Assembly (NCBI RefSeq): GCF_029867415.1
Contig: NW_026706171.1
Span: 1 to 64,000, forward strand
Source of the DNA: Vicia villosa
Lineage: Eukaryota; Streptophyta; Magnoliopsida; Fabales; Fabaceae
Direction of reading: 5' to 3'
Length of the DNA stretch: 64,000 bases
Both the position numbers and the translations under genes were made by a program. Each line of letters starts with the position of its first letter. The first letter of the stretch is position 1. The notes beneath the pieces were generated by a model that saw nothing but the letters and a program-made list of their open reading frames with translations, did no database searches and was not told where the DNA came from. Shown here one piece after another: positions 24,501 to 35,242 of this stretch.

Positions 24501-24663
24501 TCGACATCACTTTCTTCGCGATCATGTGCTTAAAGGAGATGTTGAAGTCACTTTTGTAGATACTCATAATCAACTTGCGGATATCTTCACCAAGCCTCTC
24601 CCAAAAGAATCATTCTACAAAATTCGTCGAGAGCTTGGAATTTTAGATGAAGGTGATGTTTAA
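21535..24663 (+). CDS. pol: Sirevirus Pol: protease, integrase, reverse transcriptase, RNase H
   Basis: 1042 residues, fully open. Protease: [10 protein letters not shown] with the catalytic Asp at residue 11. Integrase: zinc-binding H-H-C-C region near 135-180, then a DD35E core with Asp at about 203, Asp267 (SDHGGEF) and Glu303 ([11 protein letters not shown]). Reverse transcriptase: [12 protein letters not shown] opening near 600, YVDD at 727-730. RNase H: DADYAG with Asp891, then the AEAEY and HIDIRHH region. All catalytic residues I can check are present, so the enzyme set is probably functional. There is no ATG at the start: the frame is continuous with gag across two stops, so it is likely made by stop suppression or after splicing. 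The listed start is the first TTG after the stops and is not a proven initiator. Confidence 0.95.
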   Translation: MKTTSNLWYLDSGCSKHMTGDLNQFSDLKLKAKGFVTYGDNNKGRILGKGKVGAPPFTSIEDVLYVEGLKHNLLSISQLCDKGFKIKFTKEECLIIDEVTNEVKLKGTRINNIFMISLNDLSLKVKCLLVNNNESWLWHKRAAHIHMDHLNKLTKHDLVIGLPKIKFVKDKLCDACQKGKQTKSSFKPKNVVTTTRPLQLLHMDLFGPSRTRSFGGNVYALVIVDDYSRYSWTLFLVQKSDAFRAFKKYAKQIQNEKSLKIVSIRSDHGGEFQNASFEEFCEEHGISHNFSAPRTPQQNGVVERKNRFLVELARTMLSDANLPKYFWADAVSTACYVGNRIIIRPILKKTPYELFKGRKPNIAHFHIFGCKCFVLNNDKDNLGKFDEKSDEGIFLGYSLSSKAYRIYNKRTLTIEESMHVSFDETNTSKEEEVICDGDDPLDLPPEEPSIDTIVKAPEELSNDIIEKAPEVQQESVQQESVQQESNTNDLPKEWRTHRDHPIDKVIGDISQGVATRLNLKDVCLHMAFVSQIEPSKVDEALGDDQWINAMQEELNQFERNQVWELVPRPSNKHIIGTRWVFKNKLDENGIIVRNKARLVAQGYNQEEGIDFEETFAPVARLEAIRLLLAYACSLNFQLYQMDVKSAFLNGYINEEVYVKQPPGFEDFKNPSHVFKLRKALYGLKQAPRAWYDRLSNFLCEKGFEKGKVDKTLFIKKIKSNTLLVQVYVDDIIFGSTNKEMCEEFSLMMQGEFEMSMMGKMNYFLGLQIKQLKDGIFINQSKYCKELLKKFDMDNCKAMNTPMGSGTYVDQDESGTPIDITKYRGMIGSLLYLTASRPDIMFSVCLCARFQANPKESHLMAVKRIMKYLKGTTNVGLWYPKGSVCNLIGYSDADYAGCKTDRKSTSGTCHILGNALVSWACKKQACVALSTAEAEYIAAGSCCAQILWLKQQLRDYGLDLGCIPLRCDNTSAINITKNPVMHSRTKHIDIRHHFLRDHVLKGDVEVTFVDTHNQLADIFTKPLPKESFYKIRRELGILDEGDV

Positions 24664-25277
24664 AATTTGTTCATACATCAAAGATACATGTGTCTAATAT
24701 TTTAGGTAATAAAAAATGCTTTATAAATGTTCATTTATTATAACTTGGTAATTATATGAGGTATATGTGCTTTATATTTCATAAAATTAAAGTTTTTGGA
24801 AATTTTTCAGTCCAGGAACCGGTTCCCATGTGGGACGAACCGGTTCCCCATAGTAATTTCCAGAGGCAATGTTTTTGTGTTCTTCAGGAACCGGTTCCCA
24901 TGTGGGACGAACCGGTTCCCACGTACTTGTTCCAGATTTTTTTTCTCTTTGTGGCTGTACGTGAATAGTTGTTTTATATATTTTCTTATTTTATTTTACT
25001 TCTTATTTTTATTTAATTCACATTATATCATTTACACCACACATTTACACTCATTCACTCACATTTATCTTCATTCAACATTCATCTTCATCTTCTTCAA
25101 ACTTCCTCATCCATTATCAACCTCATTCAAAGCTCCACTATCTCACCATAACTATCAAAATTAAAACACCCACTACCTCTAAACACTATATAATCCTCCA
25201 CTCTTTCACATATATCACTCAAATCCTTCTCCATTCACCAAATCCGAAAATCCCAACCTAAACCCTAACTTTCAAAA
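24664..25277 (+). other. Spacer and putative leader before the third ORF
   Basis: Non-coding. Four AACCGGTT palindromes lie at 24817-24824, 24838-24845, 24889-24896 and 24910-24917, in the phrase GGAACCGGTTCCCATGTGGGACGAACC split over two units. A TATA-like CTATATAAT follows at 25186-25194. The remainder is CT- and CA-rich, like a plant 5' UTR, and ends directly before the ATG at 25278. Confidence 0.75.
25186..25194 (+). promoter_or_regulatory. Candidate internal promoter TATA for the third ORF
   Basis: ACACTATATAATCC lies 84 nt before the third ORF and downstream of four palindromes like those in the LTR promoter region. A start about 30 nt downstream would give a short leader. This is sequence resemblance only. 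Confidence 0.4.
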
Positions 25278-26435
25278 ATGGCACCCAAAGTCTCAAGTAG
25301 TGCAAAAGGAAAGAATAAGATTGGAGAGTCCAGTGAAGATCCTCAAGAGCATCAACCAACTGTTAAGAGTCGAAGACTCACTTTCAACATTCGTAGTCGG
25401 AAACTCCTTCAAGCAAAATACGGTAAACTCCCGGATTTCCCTACTCACAGTTTCTCTTTTCCGGCTAGACTAGCTAATGCAGGGGTAGCTAATTTTGTGC
25501 TTGACCATGGTGATTATTACCCGGATTTGGTTAGAGAATTTTATCATAACCTTAAGATAGTGACCGATGAATTTGATGATTTCACATTACTGTCAAAAGT
25601 TTCAAATAAGGACATATGCTTAGATGTTGAAGAATTTGGTAGAGTGTTAGGCATTCCATCTCAAGGCTTAGTGCTCCTTCAAGGTAACATACCGGAGGAT
25701 TGGCAACCATATAGTAAGATGGATGTTTTTGTGGATATGTGCCGACCAACTCAACGCGACACAGTTCGCCAACAACTTGCTACCAAATTTAACATGTTCG
25801 GTTCTAGCTTATCGGTAAGTGATAGGATGCTCCATCTTATCATCGCTTATGTTTTATTTCCGAAGAATTCTAACCATTCCAGGGTCAATGAGTTCGAGTT
25901 AATGGTTCTGCTTGCTCTGAGACGTGGCATTGAAGTGAATTGGGCACTTTCAATTATGCGCCACATGCAGCTTATGGCTTCCCTTAAAGGAGGCTTACCT
26001 TATGCAAGGGCCATCTCTCATATTGTTCGGAATGCTGGTGTTCTCCTCCAAAGGGAACCAAAGAAAAATATGGATGAACAAGAGTGTGCTATCACTTCTG
26101 CTACCGCTCTTAAAAATACAGGAATAGTTATGGATCGTGAAGGTAGATTTGTTTACAAAGTAGATTTTGAGCCAACCGTTCCACAATTTCCTCAACCTCC
26201 CGAAGGTGGATACACAATGGATATGATGTTTGCAAAGCTTTGTTCTATTCAAACATCTATCGATAACAACAAGAGGGAGAATGACTATGAGCATAACCTT
26301 ATGAAAAGACAAATGCGGGAAATTCAACGGACTCAAAAGCGTATCTTGGCTCATTATGAGGGAGAGGAAGGAAGCGAAGAAGAAGATGAACAAGATGATG
26401 ATGATGATGAAGAACACATGGATGAAAGTGATTAA
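25278..26435 (+). CDS. Sirevirus third ORF (env-like position), plant-mobile-domain-like
   Basis: 385 residues after pol, where Sireviruses carry a so-called envelope-like gene. Basic, low-complexity N terminus (1-40). A folded core has DLVREFYH (83-90) and CLDVEEFGRVLGIP (114-127), a pattern recalling the putative plant transposon protein and plant mobile domain families. A helical segment rich in charged residues (about 310-350) may form a coiled coil, followed by a strongly acidic Asp/Glu tail. I see no signal peptide and no membrane segment, so an envelope role is not supported. It is open, with its own ATG and a leader-like upstream region, and the tail's acidity suggests a nuclear or chaperone-like partner interaction; that is inference. 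Function unknown. Confidence 0.85.
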   Translation: MAPKVSSSAKGKNKIGESSEDPQEHQPTVKSRRLTFNIRSRKLLQAKYGKLPDFPTHSFSFPARLANAGVANFVLDHGDYYPDLVREFYHNLKIVTDEFDDFTLLSKVSNKDICLDVEEFGRVLGIPSQGLVLLQGNIPEDWQPYSKMDVFVDMCRPTQRDTVRQQLATKFNMFGSSLSVSDRMLHLIIAYVLFPKNSNHSRVNEFELMVLLALRRGIEVNWALSIMRHMQLMASLKGGLPYARAISHIVRNAGVLLQREPKKNMDEQECAITSATALKNTGIVMDREGRFVYKVDFEPTVPQFPQPPEGGYTMDMMFAKLCSIQTSIDNNKRENDYEHNLMKRQMREIQRTQKRILAHYEGEEGSEEEDEQDDDDDEEHMDESD

Positions 26436-26912
26436 TTTATTTCCTTTAATTTCTTTGTAATGTTTTCTTTCTATTATTCGTATTTTACTTATGCTTTCTA
26501 GACAATGTTCCATTCATGTTCGTGATGTTTAGGATTATTATTGTTTTATGTTGTAACCGTAACAAACTACGTTTCGTATCGTTTGTAGTATTTCATTTGT
26601 GTGCTAACTTTGTGGTATTTTACATTTGTGTTATAATTCATATCTTTTTATCTTTTTTCCCATCCTTTTTGATAATAACAAAGGGGGAGAAGAATATGCA
26701 TGTATTGTTGTTGTTTTGTTCAAAGAAAATGCAGGCCATTGTTAAAATTATCAAGTAAAACTCATCACCATAAATCAAGGAATCATGGATTTAGGGGGAG
26801 TCTCTAACATAGGGGGAGCCTTGCATTGTTCAAACACTTTTTCAAAAGCACAAAACAACTCTCTTCAAAAACGTTTTCAAGACTTGGTTGTCATCATCAA
26901 AAAGGGGGAGAA
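26436..26912 (+). other. 3' untranslated region with repeated polypurine tracts
   Basis: Non-coding. The polypurine tract AAAAAGGGGGAGAA (26899-26912) abuts the 3' LTR. Extra tract-like copies lie at 26691-26700, 26791-26800 and 26811-26820. Multiple tracts before the 3' LTR are a known Sirevirus feature. Confidence 0.85.
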
Positions 26913-28202
26913 TGTAGTTGCAAAAGCATCCCAAGCATAGTTTGTTTTGATGAAGACAATATGGACATCAAGCTTTCATAAAGGATGTGCAAAAAGAATC
27001 TCAAGTCTTAAAGCAAAGAACACACAATTTCAAAGTCTTGAAGAAATAATAAAGATTCAAGAATCAAGCAATAAATGGCAAAGGTATAAACAATACTCAC
27101 TTTGACATATAATTGTTCACAAAATATACTCTCATGCATATCATAATCATGAACAAGTCTCATATATCAAAGAGTTCATTTAAAACCTTTTTCATAGTTA
27201 AAATTCAAAATAAAGGTTTTAGGAACCGGGTTGTCCCTATGGGGGAACCGGTTCCCAGCATTCTCAAATTTCAGCAATCTGTGGTTTACTATGGGGAACC
27301 GGGTTGTCCCTATGCAGGAACCGGTTCCCACGTTCAAAATTTGAATATTTCTGCTGTAACGTTCAGCAGGAACCGGGTTGTCCTATGCAGGAACCGGTTC
27401 CTACTGAACCAGTGTGTTTTTCCATTGCATTTTACACTCAAACGAAATTGTCTTTATACCTTTTAAACATTGCATTGTTTCATGGAAAAATAACCTTTTG
27501 AAGAGGTGTTTTACACACTATATATTACACATCTTTCATATTCAAAAATCACCTTCTTCATTAACAATTCATAATCATAAATTTCATTATTTCCAAGTGT
27601 CCACAAACCAGAATTTTTATATGAAACTTTCTACACACATTTTCATAGAGAATTCATTCAAAGTTTCATGCATACATTATTGTGAACACTTATATTCAGT
27701 TTGAGAATTGTTTATTTGAAGAAGAAGATCAATCCAAGATTGATAGTGCTATACAAATTTCATCTAAATCTCTTGTATAAATTCAAAAGTATTATCTCCT
27801 TACTATCCAGGATTGTTGGAAGTAAGTGTTGTGTTTGAAGAGGATTGTTCTTCATTCACATTAGTATTGATTTGATCTTAAAGGTGTTAAGAACCTTTGA
27901 TCACCCTATAGGTTAGATAGTTGACATAGGATTGTACAATATTTCTAACTATAGTGAAATCTCTTTCGTGTTTGAAAGGGGACTGGAGTACTCTCGGATT
28001 GTGAGGGGAACCAGTATATATCGTTGCGTCCTTTACTTTTCGGCACTTTATAGCTTTTATCACCATTACCAAAGAAAAGAAAAGAACCTTACAAATACCT
28101 TCAAACACTTAACCAAAAAGTATTAGAAATATTCTCATAAAACCGATTAAATTTTTGAAAACCTAATTCACCCCCCCTCTTAGGTACACTCGTATACTTA
28201 CA
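26913..28202 (+). repeat. Sirevirus 3' LTR, 1290 bp
   Basis: Same length and, apart from one base that I found, the same sequence as the 5' LTR. It repeats the three palindrome modules and TATA box and ends CTTACA at 28202. Confidence 0.95.
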
Positions 28203-28290
28203 TATGTGGGAGGCGGCTGGGGAGATTTTTTTATTGGCCTATGATGCTCTTCTCATCAATGCCCTCATACAAACTATATATAAAGTCAAC

Positions 28291-29169
28291 TAGGGGTGTT
28301 CATGGTGCGGTTTGGACAGTTTTTAGGTGAAAAATCATCCAAACCGCAAGAGAAAGTATGCGGTTTGGTTTGGTTGACTTTTAAAAATAAAACCAAACCA
28401 AACTAAAGTAATGCGGTTTGGATTGGTTCGGTTTTTTATTAAAAAAATTATTGAGTCATATATACATATATAGATGACTACATAGCGCCGTGTTTAGTCA
28501 TTTATGAGTTATCAAATACCAATAAAATTCATCATATTTGGACAACAACTTTTTATTTAATATATAAAAATAAGATTAGCGAAAAATGGAATATAAAACA
28601 TAAATTTGTAGCATAAAAATATATAAAAAACATTATAATGAAATAGAAAAAACATAGGAGATGAAAGATTAGAGAAGATGCAAAAGAAAGAGCAAAAGAG
28701 AAGAGAGTGGAGAAGAAGAGGTGCATCAAAAATATAATTGGAATAAAGAACAATAGAATAAAAATAATAAGATGAAAAAAAAAGAACATAAGAAATGAGA
28801 GATTAGGAAGAAAGTGCGAGATGTACTTGAAAAAGAAGATGAATATGTGATACCACTAGTAGAAATTGAGAAGACTTAAATTAAAACATTAAGTGTGAGG
28901 ACGAGAAATCATTCATAACCGTAAGCCCAAGGAATAATAGGTTTCAATTTGTGTGTTATATGTGAGTTAAGTGAAGTTTGGGTTGTAACATAATGCAGTT
29001 TAGTTTGGTTTGGTTCGACTTGTAAAATAAAAACTGCAAACCGAACCGTGCAGTTTGGTAAATAATGGCCCAAACAAATCCGAGCCAAATGCGATTTTTT
29101 GCGGTTTCAGTTTGGTTTGATTCGATTTTGCGATTTTTTATTGGGCATGTTCGGTTTTGAACACCCCTA
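28291..29169. mobile_element. Non-autonomous DNA transposon, 879 bp, TSD GTCAAC
   Basis: Terminal inverted repeats TAGGGGTGTTCA and TGAACACCCCTA, with direct GTCAAC copies outside (28285-28290 and 29170-29175). The interior is rich in GCGGTTTGGTTTGG words in both orientations near the ends. No transposase is visible; ORFs here are random. The GGGGTGTTCA end suggests a hAT-like family, although a 6-bp duplication is atypical. Confidence 0.75.
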
Positions 29170-29209
29170 GTCAACAAGTCGGATTTCAACATTAAATGAG
29201 CCTTGCAAC

Positions 29210-30512
29210 CATAGGCGGAGCCAAGGCCCGGCCACCCTGGGCACATGCCCAGGCTATGCTTAACCAACGATTCCACATCACACGGAAAAGCCCAGTCGCC
29301 GCTCCACTTCACCGCTATCAATCGGGTGCCACTACGTAACTCCACCGCACCTCTGCGAGTACAGTCGATCAAATCGCACAACGTCGTCGACTTGTAGAAA
29401 TTTTAATGTTGGCACGTTTTTTTGTTGTTCAATCAGTGTTGAGGTGGTGTTTGTTAGGCTTGCTTGTTATATTTTGTTATTCTATTTGTGGGTTGTTTTT
29501 GAAAGAGAAGGATGAAAAATGGAGAATGAGAGAATGAAAAACGAAAGAGAAGGAAAAATACTGAGAGAGAAAGATAATCTGAGAGAGCTTATGTTTCTAC
29601 TTTCTACTTTATTTCTTGCTTTATTTTGTTTTTTATCTTTTAATTAATTAAAGGTCATGTGTCATTCGATGATTGAATGTGGAAAGATAGGAAAATCAAT
29701 ACACCTTAAAAGGGGTCGGCGCCTTCAGTCTCAATGCAACTTCTCTTCCTTATTTTTTCTTTAATTTTATTTTATTATGTGCTATTTAGTCAACTAGGGT
29801 TTTATGTTATTTGAATTGGGCTTGTCTTTTTTTAACACAATTACTAAGTCAAACAACCCCAACTTAAATTAGCACCCCTTAGTCCTTGGTTTGATTTGAT
29901 TTTTTAGGATTTGTTTTAATTAGTAGTATTTTATTTTATTTTATTGGTTACAAAAGGAAATAGTAGTATTTTATTTAATCTAGGATTGGTTACTTAATTT
30001 TATTTAATTAATTTAATTAGATTTATAAAATTACACAAAATATAAAACTAGGTCTTTATTTTTTTTTTTAGAAAAAATTAAATTACTTTGTACATATTTT
30101 GTTAGGCTTCTCCAATTATTTCAAACATCTCATTCTTCACTTGTAAACCATTCACTTGTACATAAATCGCCCAATTAACAAAATAAACAAAAAGAACAAA
30201 AAACAACTCAAAGCACCTAAAATACACATCACTCATCAAACATTTCTTTTTCGCGATAATTAATTCATCCCTCGCTCTGTGCGATAAATATTCTTAATAA
30301 ACTAAAATCAATTAACCAAAAAACTTCGAACTACGTAGACTCTGACTTTCTCATTGCACAGTGAAAATAGTAGACACAAGGTTGCGAAACCAACTCCCGA
30401 ATCCATATTCGTCTGCGATGAAACTCTTAATTAGTGAGGGACCAAATAAACTAGCTCTTTAGGGTTGAGGTAATTTTGCCCAGGCTTCATAATTTTTCTG
30501 GCTTCGCCATTG
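29210..30512. mobile_element. Non-autonomous hAT-like transposon, 1303 bp, TSD CTTGCAAC
   Basis: Left end CATAGGCGGAGCCA and right end (complement) CAATGGCGAAGCCA form imperfect inverted repeats. Both go on to CCTGGGC about 20-30 bases inside. Perfect 8-bp duplications CTTGCAAC flank it (29202-29209, 30513-30520), which fits hAT or Mutator-type insertion. No transposase is encoded; the minus ORF at 28956-29381 spans two elements and is not a gene. Confidence 0.82.
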
Positions 30513-30520
30513 CTTGCAAC

Positions 30521-31038
30521 TTTGTAACAAATGGACCTCCTTTCTTTATTAATTCACCTACTAACAAAATATTGATAAAAAATTAATTTACTTATTTTAA
30601 TTCAAAATTAAAATTAAATTTAGATTGAATTAAAAATTAAAATTGAATTAAAACTTTAAAATTATAAATCTAAAAGGCTCAGTAAAATAAACAGAAAATA
30701 CTAATCGTAAAATCGAATCAAATCAAATGCGCAAAATGAACATATACATATTTTTTTATTTTCTAAATAAATTTTAAATTATGTTAATATCCTAGTAAAA
30801 AATGCGCATGAAAAATTTGGGGTATGAAATCCAAAACTAGAAATTAGCAGCTACAAACTAAAAAATTTGTAATGCTTTACAAGCCACTTGAATAGACAAA
30901 TGAAGTCATAAAGATAGGGAATTAAAGAGATGATTTGAAGAGTCACATAACAAGATCACTTCAACTCTAAAGCTAATGCTAATGGCATTCAGTACAATGT
31001 AATTGTGATCATTTTAGGAAACACCTATAGTGGGTAGA
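30521..31038. other. AT-rich non-coding stretch
   Basis: I see no gene or defined element here; AAAATTAAAATT-type low complexity dominates 30570-30680. Confidence 0.5.
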
Positions 31039-31846
31039 GGTGTCAATTTAAGGGGCCAAAAAATTTGAGCCCTAGCCCACTTAATGAGGGGGCCTAAAAA
31101 TATCTAAGAATAATGAGCCCCTAAACATATAGACCCCAAAAATATAAGGCCCTAAAATTTAGAAGGGGGCCTTGGGCCCCAAATCAAAAATAATAGTTTT
31201 TAAAAAAATATTTTAATTCCAAAAAATTTTAAAATAAAAAGTTAATAAATTTTTTTAAAAAAAAAAAGCTACTTTTTTATATAAATTATGTGAATTACTT
31301 TTATTCATATAAATCATCTCTTTATATGAAAGATACTCTATATAGTTAGCTCAATTAGGGCATTATGATGAATTACTTCTATTCATATAAATCATCTTTT
31401 TTTTTCCTACAGAATAATCCAATATATCCATTAAACTCATGGACATAAAACTTTGCTAGGAACACTTAAATGTCTCAATGACTTCCTATACATTTTTCAA
31501 ACTAGAAATGTACGAACGAAATAAATATGAAAATAACAAAGCTCTATGGATAATTTAAATTATCTACTTTTTTTGTCTCACTAACAGAGGTGGAGTTTTT
31601 TATGTGCGGTGGAGTTTTCTCGTTGAAAAACAAAGGAATTAGTGTAAAGTTATTATAGAGATGAAATTTTTGAAACAGAATAAGGCCCCGTCAATAGGGC
31701 CCAAAAATAACATATTAACTAAGGGGCCTAAAATTATAGGGCCTGAAAAATTTCTCATCAAGATGGGGCTTAATAAAGTGGGGTTTTAATGGGGTTAAAA
31801 AATTGGGGCTTTGAAAAATTGGGCTTATTTGAGAATAAAAGACACC
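31039..31846. repeat. Degenerate repeat with GGGCC-rich ends
   Basis: The left end GGTGTCAATTTAAGGGGCC and the right end ...GACACC are loosely inverted, and both ends carry runs of GGGCC/GGGGC words. I could not find a target duplication. It is probably an old non-autonomous DNA element. Confidence 0.35.
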
Positions 31847-32063
31847 AGCCATCTTGCATTGCATAATTAGCTGCATCGCACTACTACACACACCAGAACA
31901 ACATTAATCACATAACCAATACTTGAAAATAAATATTAAACTTCTTGCATAGTTTAATATTTTTTTTCTTCACTGCATTACAGAACCAATTAGGCAATAT
32001 GGAAGATAGTATATCTCAAAGCAAACACATGTATTTATTTTATTCGCACATAATGTTTTTCAG

Positions 32064-32069
32064 TTTATT
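32064..32069 (-). terminator. Candidate poly(A) signal of CYP94C
   Basis: AATAAA on the minus strand, about 40 nt past the stop codon of the P450 gene. Another AATAAA-like word lies near 32034-32039. Confidence 0.45.
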
Positions 32070-32109
32070 AAAGTTATTACAACCAAGCATCTTACTTAAA
32101 TCATATGAT

Positions 32110-33615
32110 TCATGTTCTTTCATAAAACTTAACCGGTAAGCCATCTCTAAATGTGGTAGATAGACCCGGTGCGAACCGTGGCTCCTGATTCGATCCAACA
32201 ACCCGAACATCAAACTGTCTTACTAAAGCAGCAACAACACACTTCATCTCTACAATAGCCAATTCCTTTCCCAAACAAATTCTCAGACCAGCTTGAAAAA
32301 CTGGATACTCAAAAGGACTCTTTGGTACAAACACACCTTCTCTCAACCATCTTTCCGGTTTAAATTCTAAAAAGTCGGGTCCCCATATTGTTTTCATCCG
32401 ACCCATCGCATATGGATGATAAGTAACCCGACTTCCCTTCTTCACAAAAGTACCATCCGGTAAAACATCATCTTCCAAAGCATACTTTGAATCGAACTGA
32501 ACCGGTGGAAAAAACCTCATACTCTCATGGATTGCTGCATTAATATAATGCATCTCTCGCGTCTGTTCAAAAGTAGCAACTTCTTGATCCGCGGTCATTA
32601 TTCGGTCTAACTCAACCCGAATCTTTTTCTCAACATCCGGGTTCTTAGACAATAAAATAAAAAACCCGGTTAATGCAGAAGCAACCGTATCACGACCAGC
32701 CAAAAGAAAACTAACAACTATATCTCTTAAATATTCGTCTTCGTTTGAATTCAAAGTATTCATAAAACGCGAGAGAAGATCTTTTCGCGAATCAACTCCA
32801 ATTGCAATTTCCCGTCTTTGTTTTATCATCTCTTTTGCCATGTTGTTCACCACTTTAATGGCTTCTTTCAGCTTCTTCTCCGACCCAACGTTGAAGAAAC
32901 GTTTCATCTTCCATATTAACGGTGACGCGCATGTCGCTCTTTCAGCTGAAAACTTTGATGAAAGATCAAAAGCGTCGGCGAGCTTTGAAACAGGAAGTGA
33001 TGGAACAAGACAACACGGGTCTAAACCAAATGAGAATTTACAAATATTGTCGAACGAGAATCTTCTAAGAATATCTTGCATGTCTAAAAAATCATCATCT
33101 TTCTGATCCGTTTTTGAAGCTATGAGAGGAATAAGCCTAGTTTTGATTTCTTCTGTAACAAGTTCCATGGCATATGAATGAATTGCAATACTGCCTAGTT
33201 CAAGAGACGCGATTTTCCGCTGAAACTTCCATGTATCACCGTCGACGTTGAATATACCACGACCAAGAAGATCGCCAAGAAGTGTGGAAAATTGTTTCCC
33301 TTTAGGATAGTTGTTGAAATTTGTTTTGAGGATGTATTCGACGTTTTGTGGATTTGCGGTTATGGTGTTACCTAAGACGTGGACATTGATTGTTCCTGTG
33401 GGTGAGGTTTGAAGAAGATGAGTGTAGTAGTCGCAAAGGTTTATGAAGTTTTTTGACCAGCTCATGGTTAAGGAAGTTTTGCAAGTGTTGCAGTTACACC
33501 ATGGTTTTATTCTTGAGATGTAGATGAGAAGAGAAAATAATGAATATAGGATGGTGAAAGAGGAGAAGAGGAAAGTGAAGGTAGATTGAAGAGAAAGAGA
33601 ATCTTCAAAACTCAT
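32110..33615 (-). CDS. CYP94C1-like: Cytochrome P450, CYP94C type (JA-Ile oxidase)
   Basis: 501 residues in one exon, as usual for CYP94 genes (about 495). Hydrophobic anchor at about 12-33 places it in the ER membrane. Oxygen-binding helix AGRDT at 306-310, ExxR motif E364-S-M-R367, heme loop [10 protein letters not shown] with the ligand Cys447; the usual Pro of the loop is Leu here. The N-terminal CNC..C segment, [21 protein letters not shown] and the FAPGL end match the CYP94C branch as I know it from Arabidopsis CYP94C1. That enzyme oxidises 12-hydroxy-JA-Ile to 12-carboxy-JA-Ile, switching jasmonate signalling off. Substrate is inferred from the family. Sequence is intact. It stands alone among transposons, with a TATA-like site and a foldback upstream. 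It is the only convincing host gene in the window. Confidence 0.93.
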   Translation of the reverse strand: MSFEDSLSLQSTFTFLFSSFTILYSLFSLLIYISRIKPWCNCNTCKTSLTMSWSKNFINLCDYYTHLLQTSPTGTINVHVLGNTITANPQNVEYILKTNFNNYPKGKQFSTLLGDLLGRGIFNVDGDTWKFQRKIASLELGSIAIHSYAMELVTEEIKTRLIPLIASKTDQKDDDFLDMQDILRRFSFDNICKFSFGLDPCCLVPSLPVSKLADAFDLSSKFSAERATCASPLIWKMKRFFNVGSEKKLKEAIKVVNNMAKEMIKQRREIAIGVDSRKDLLSRFMNTLNSNEDEYLRDIVVSFLLAGRDTVASALTGFFILLSKNPDVEKKIRVELDRIMTADQEVATFEQTREMHYINAAIHESMRFFPPVQFDSKYALEDDVLPDGTFVKKGSRVTYHPYAMGRMKTIWGPDFLEFKPERWLREGVFVPKSPFEYPVFQAGLRICLGKELAIVEMKCVVAALVRQFDVRVVGSNQEPRFAPGLSTTFRDGLPVKFYERT

Positions 33616-33649
33616 TTTGGGAATATGACGAGAGTACGTAGATGGTTAA

Positions 33650-33660
33650 GATACATATAA
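33650..33660 (-). promoter_or_regulatory. Possible TATA box of CYP94C
   Basis: The minus strand reads CTATTATATGTAT about 40 nt before the ATG. That would leave a very short leader, so a second candidate (TTATATGA, about 33713-33720, with a nearby reversed CCAAT) may be used instead. Confidence 0.3.
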
Positions 33661-33912
33661 TAGGTTTTGGTTCAGTATTACTTCGTTGGAGGGTTGTTGA
33701 TTATTAACTACTCATATAATAACCAATACAGTGGACAAAAGAAAAGAAACATGGTTTTCAATGTGCAATGCTTTTGATGTATTCTTTAGGGACAACTTCT
33801 CTATTTATCACAAAAAAATATTTTCAACCAATCACAATACAATTTAATTTTAACATATTTAATTAATTATAAAATAGTACAATTATTTATTATTTCCAAT
33901 ACATTTTACATT

Positions 33913-34035
33913 AAAGGTAATTTTATCTAACTTTTAAGTTGGATAGATAAGAATTCATCATTCTTTATTATTACTTTAATATTAAAAGATGAATTCTTAT
34001 CTACCAAAATCAAAAAGTTGGATAAGGTTATCTTT
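33913..34035. repeat. Foldback (hairpin) upstream of CYP94C
   Basis: A perfect 16-bp inverted pair TAGATAAGAATTCATC (33944-33959) and GATGAATTCTTATCTA (33988-34003) is separated by 28 bp. The pairing continues outward imperfectly (GTTGGATAA words) to about 33913 and 34035. It may be a small MITE or a hairpin RNA source. Confidence 0.65.
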
Positions 34036-34551
34036 TTATTTTAACACGAGGACATGTTATCTTTAATTGTCAGTGTTATTTTTGTTAAGCTAAAAACAAA
34101 AAAAGAAATATTAATATTTGTTTTTCTACATTTGGATCCTCTCCGTTTACTCTCTCCATTTCTTATTATAATTAAAATTAAAATTTATTGAATAAATGAT
34201 GCATCTAGTTTATATATAGTCTAAATACATTATTTGTTGAAAAAATATAAAAAGCCAAATTTGCTTATAAAAGATAATGGAAAGTGTATTTGCTACGATA
34301 TTCGTTCATGACTCATCTTAGCTATTCATTTACAATTTTTCTCCCTTTTTAAAATAAAAAATATTTAGTTATTTTTTTATATTAATTCTGAACGATTAGA
34401 TGATGGACGTGAAAGATGGTAGAAGAGAAACAACAGAAGGTGGTGGTCTGTTTCCGCCTTTGATATACAGGTCTTTCGTAATATTTAACAATAAATAAAG
34501 ACGCATCCAAACTTAGAAAGAAAAAAAAAAGAAATATATCACCTACTATCA
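34036..34551. other. Non-coding flank upstream of CYP94C
   Basis: AT-rich, no gene or clear element seen. Confidence 0.5.
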
Positions 34552-34559
34552 TTTCTCTT

Positions 34560-35242
34560 CAGGTCTGGCTCTGTGCCTGTGTAACCAGTGCCACAACATA
34601 GGACCTTAAATCAGTAGGGGTCCCAAAAAAAATGCTATATAAGTAATACAAGTTGGCATGCTGTGTGAATATAAGTGATCCATGCAAAACTAAAGCTGTT
34701 ACATTTTCAATATTATAGATTTCTCGGTTGAGTGTTATAGTTAATATAAATTATTATATTTTTTAGTGCATATATTTATTACTTAATTTCAAAGCGAAAG
34801 TCCTTTTAATCTTTCTTATTTTACAGTCTTTTTAAATGAAGTATTATATACACTGTATTTTTTTAATTATTTTTTTCTATTCTTTCTTTTTTTCTTACAA
34901 AAATATATATTACTTTTAAAATTTTTATTATTGTATTTTATTTTATCATAATATATTACAAAATTAGTAAATTTATTACTAATTTTGATTAAATTATTAC
35001 GATTAAATAAATTGTTACATTTAAATTATTTAACTTAATCTAATTTAATATAGTAATATTTATAGGAATTTATAATTTTTCTCACAAATTTAACTTCTTT
35101 ACTATATCAACTATAATAAAAAATTTATATATGTTTTTTTTAAAGAGAAAAATTAGTATATATTTTATATTTATATTTTATTTTATTAGAAGCCTATTTA
35201 AAAAGTTAGAACATGGCCTCTTAATTGTTTGGGCCGACCCTG
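34560..35242. mobile_element. Non-autonomous hAT-like transposon, 683 bp, TSD TTTCTCTT
   Basis: Ends CAGGTCTGGCTC and (complement) CAGGGTCGGCCC are imperfect inverted repeats. Perfect 8-bp duplications TTTCTCTT lie at 34552-34559 and 35243-35250, the hAT length. The interior is AT-rich and non-coding. Confidence 0.85.

Larger units (their letters stand above)
18416..28202 (+). mobile_element. Complete young Sirevirus-type Ty1/copia retrotransposon
   Basis: Order: LTR (18416-19705), initiator-Met primer site, gag, pol (PR-INT-RT-RH), spacer, third ORF, purine tracts, LTR (26913-28202). The 9787-bp element is open throughout except for two stops between gag and pol. By eye the two LTRs differ by one base (A/T at about 19600 versus 28097), so insertion was recent. 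Flanking pentamers GTATA and TATGT are not an identical duplication. The extra ORF after pol and the repeated GGGGGAG tracts are Sirevirus hallmarks. Confidence 0.95.

Noticed and set aside
25278..26435. Viral-type envelope glycoprotein
   Set aside because: The position fits the envelope-like label, but no signal peptide, membrane segment or fusion-like region is visible.
28956..29381. Minus-strand ORF of 141 codons
   Set aside because: It spans the junction of two DNA transposons and has no recognisable domain.
31039..31846. Defined DNA transposon
   Set aside because: The ends are only loosely inverted and no target duplication was found, so it is kept as a low-confidence repeat.
32840..33106. 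Plus-strand ORF inside the P450 gene
   Set aside because: Antisense shadow of CYP94C coding sequence.
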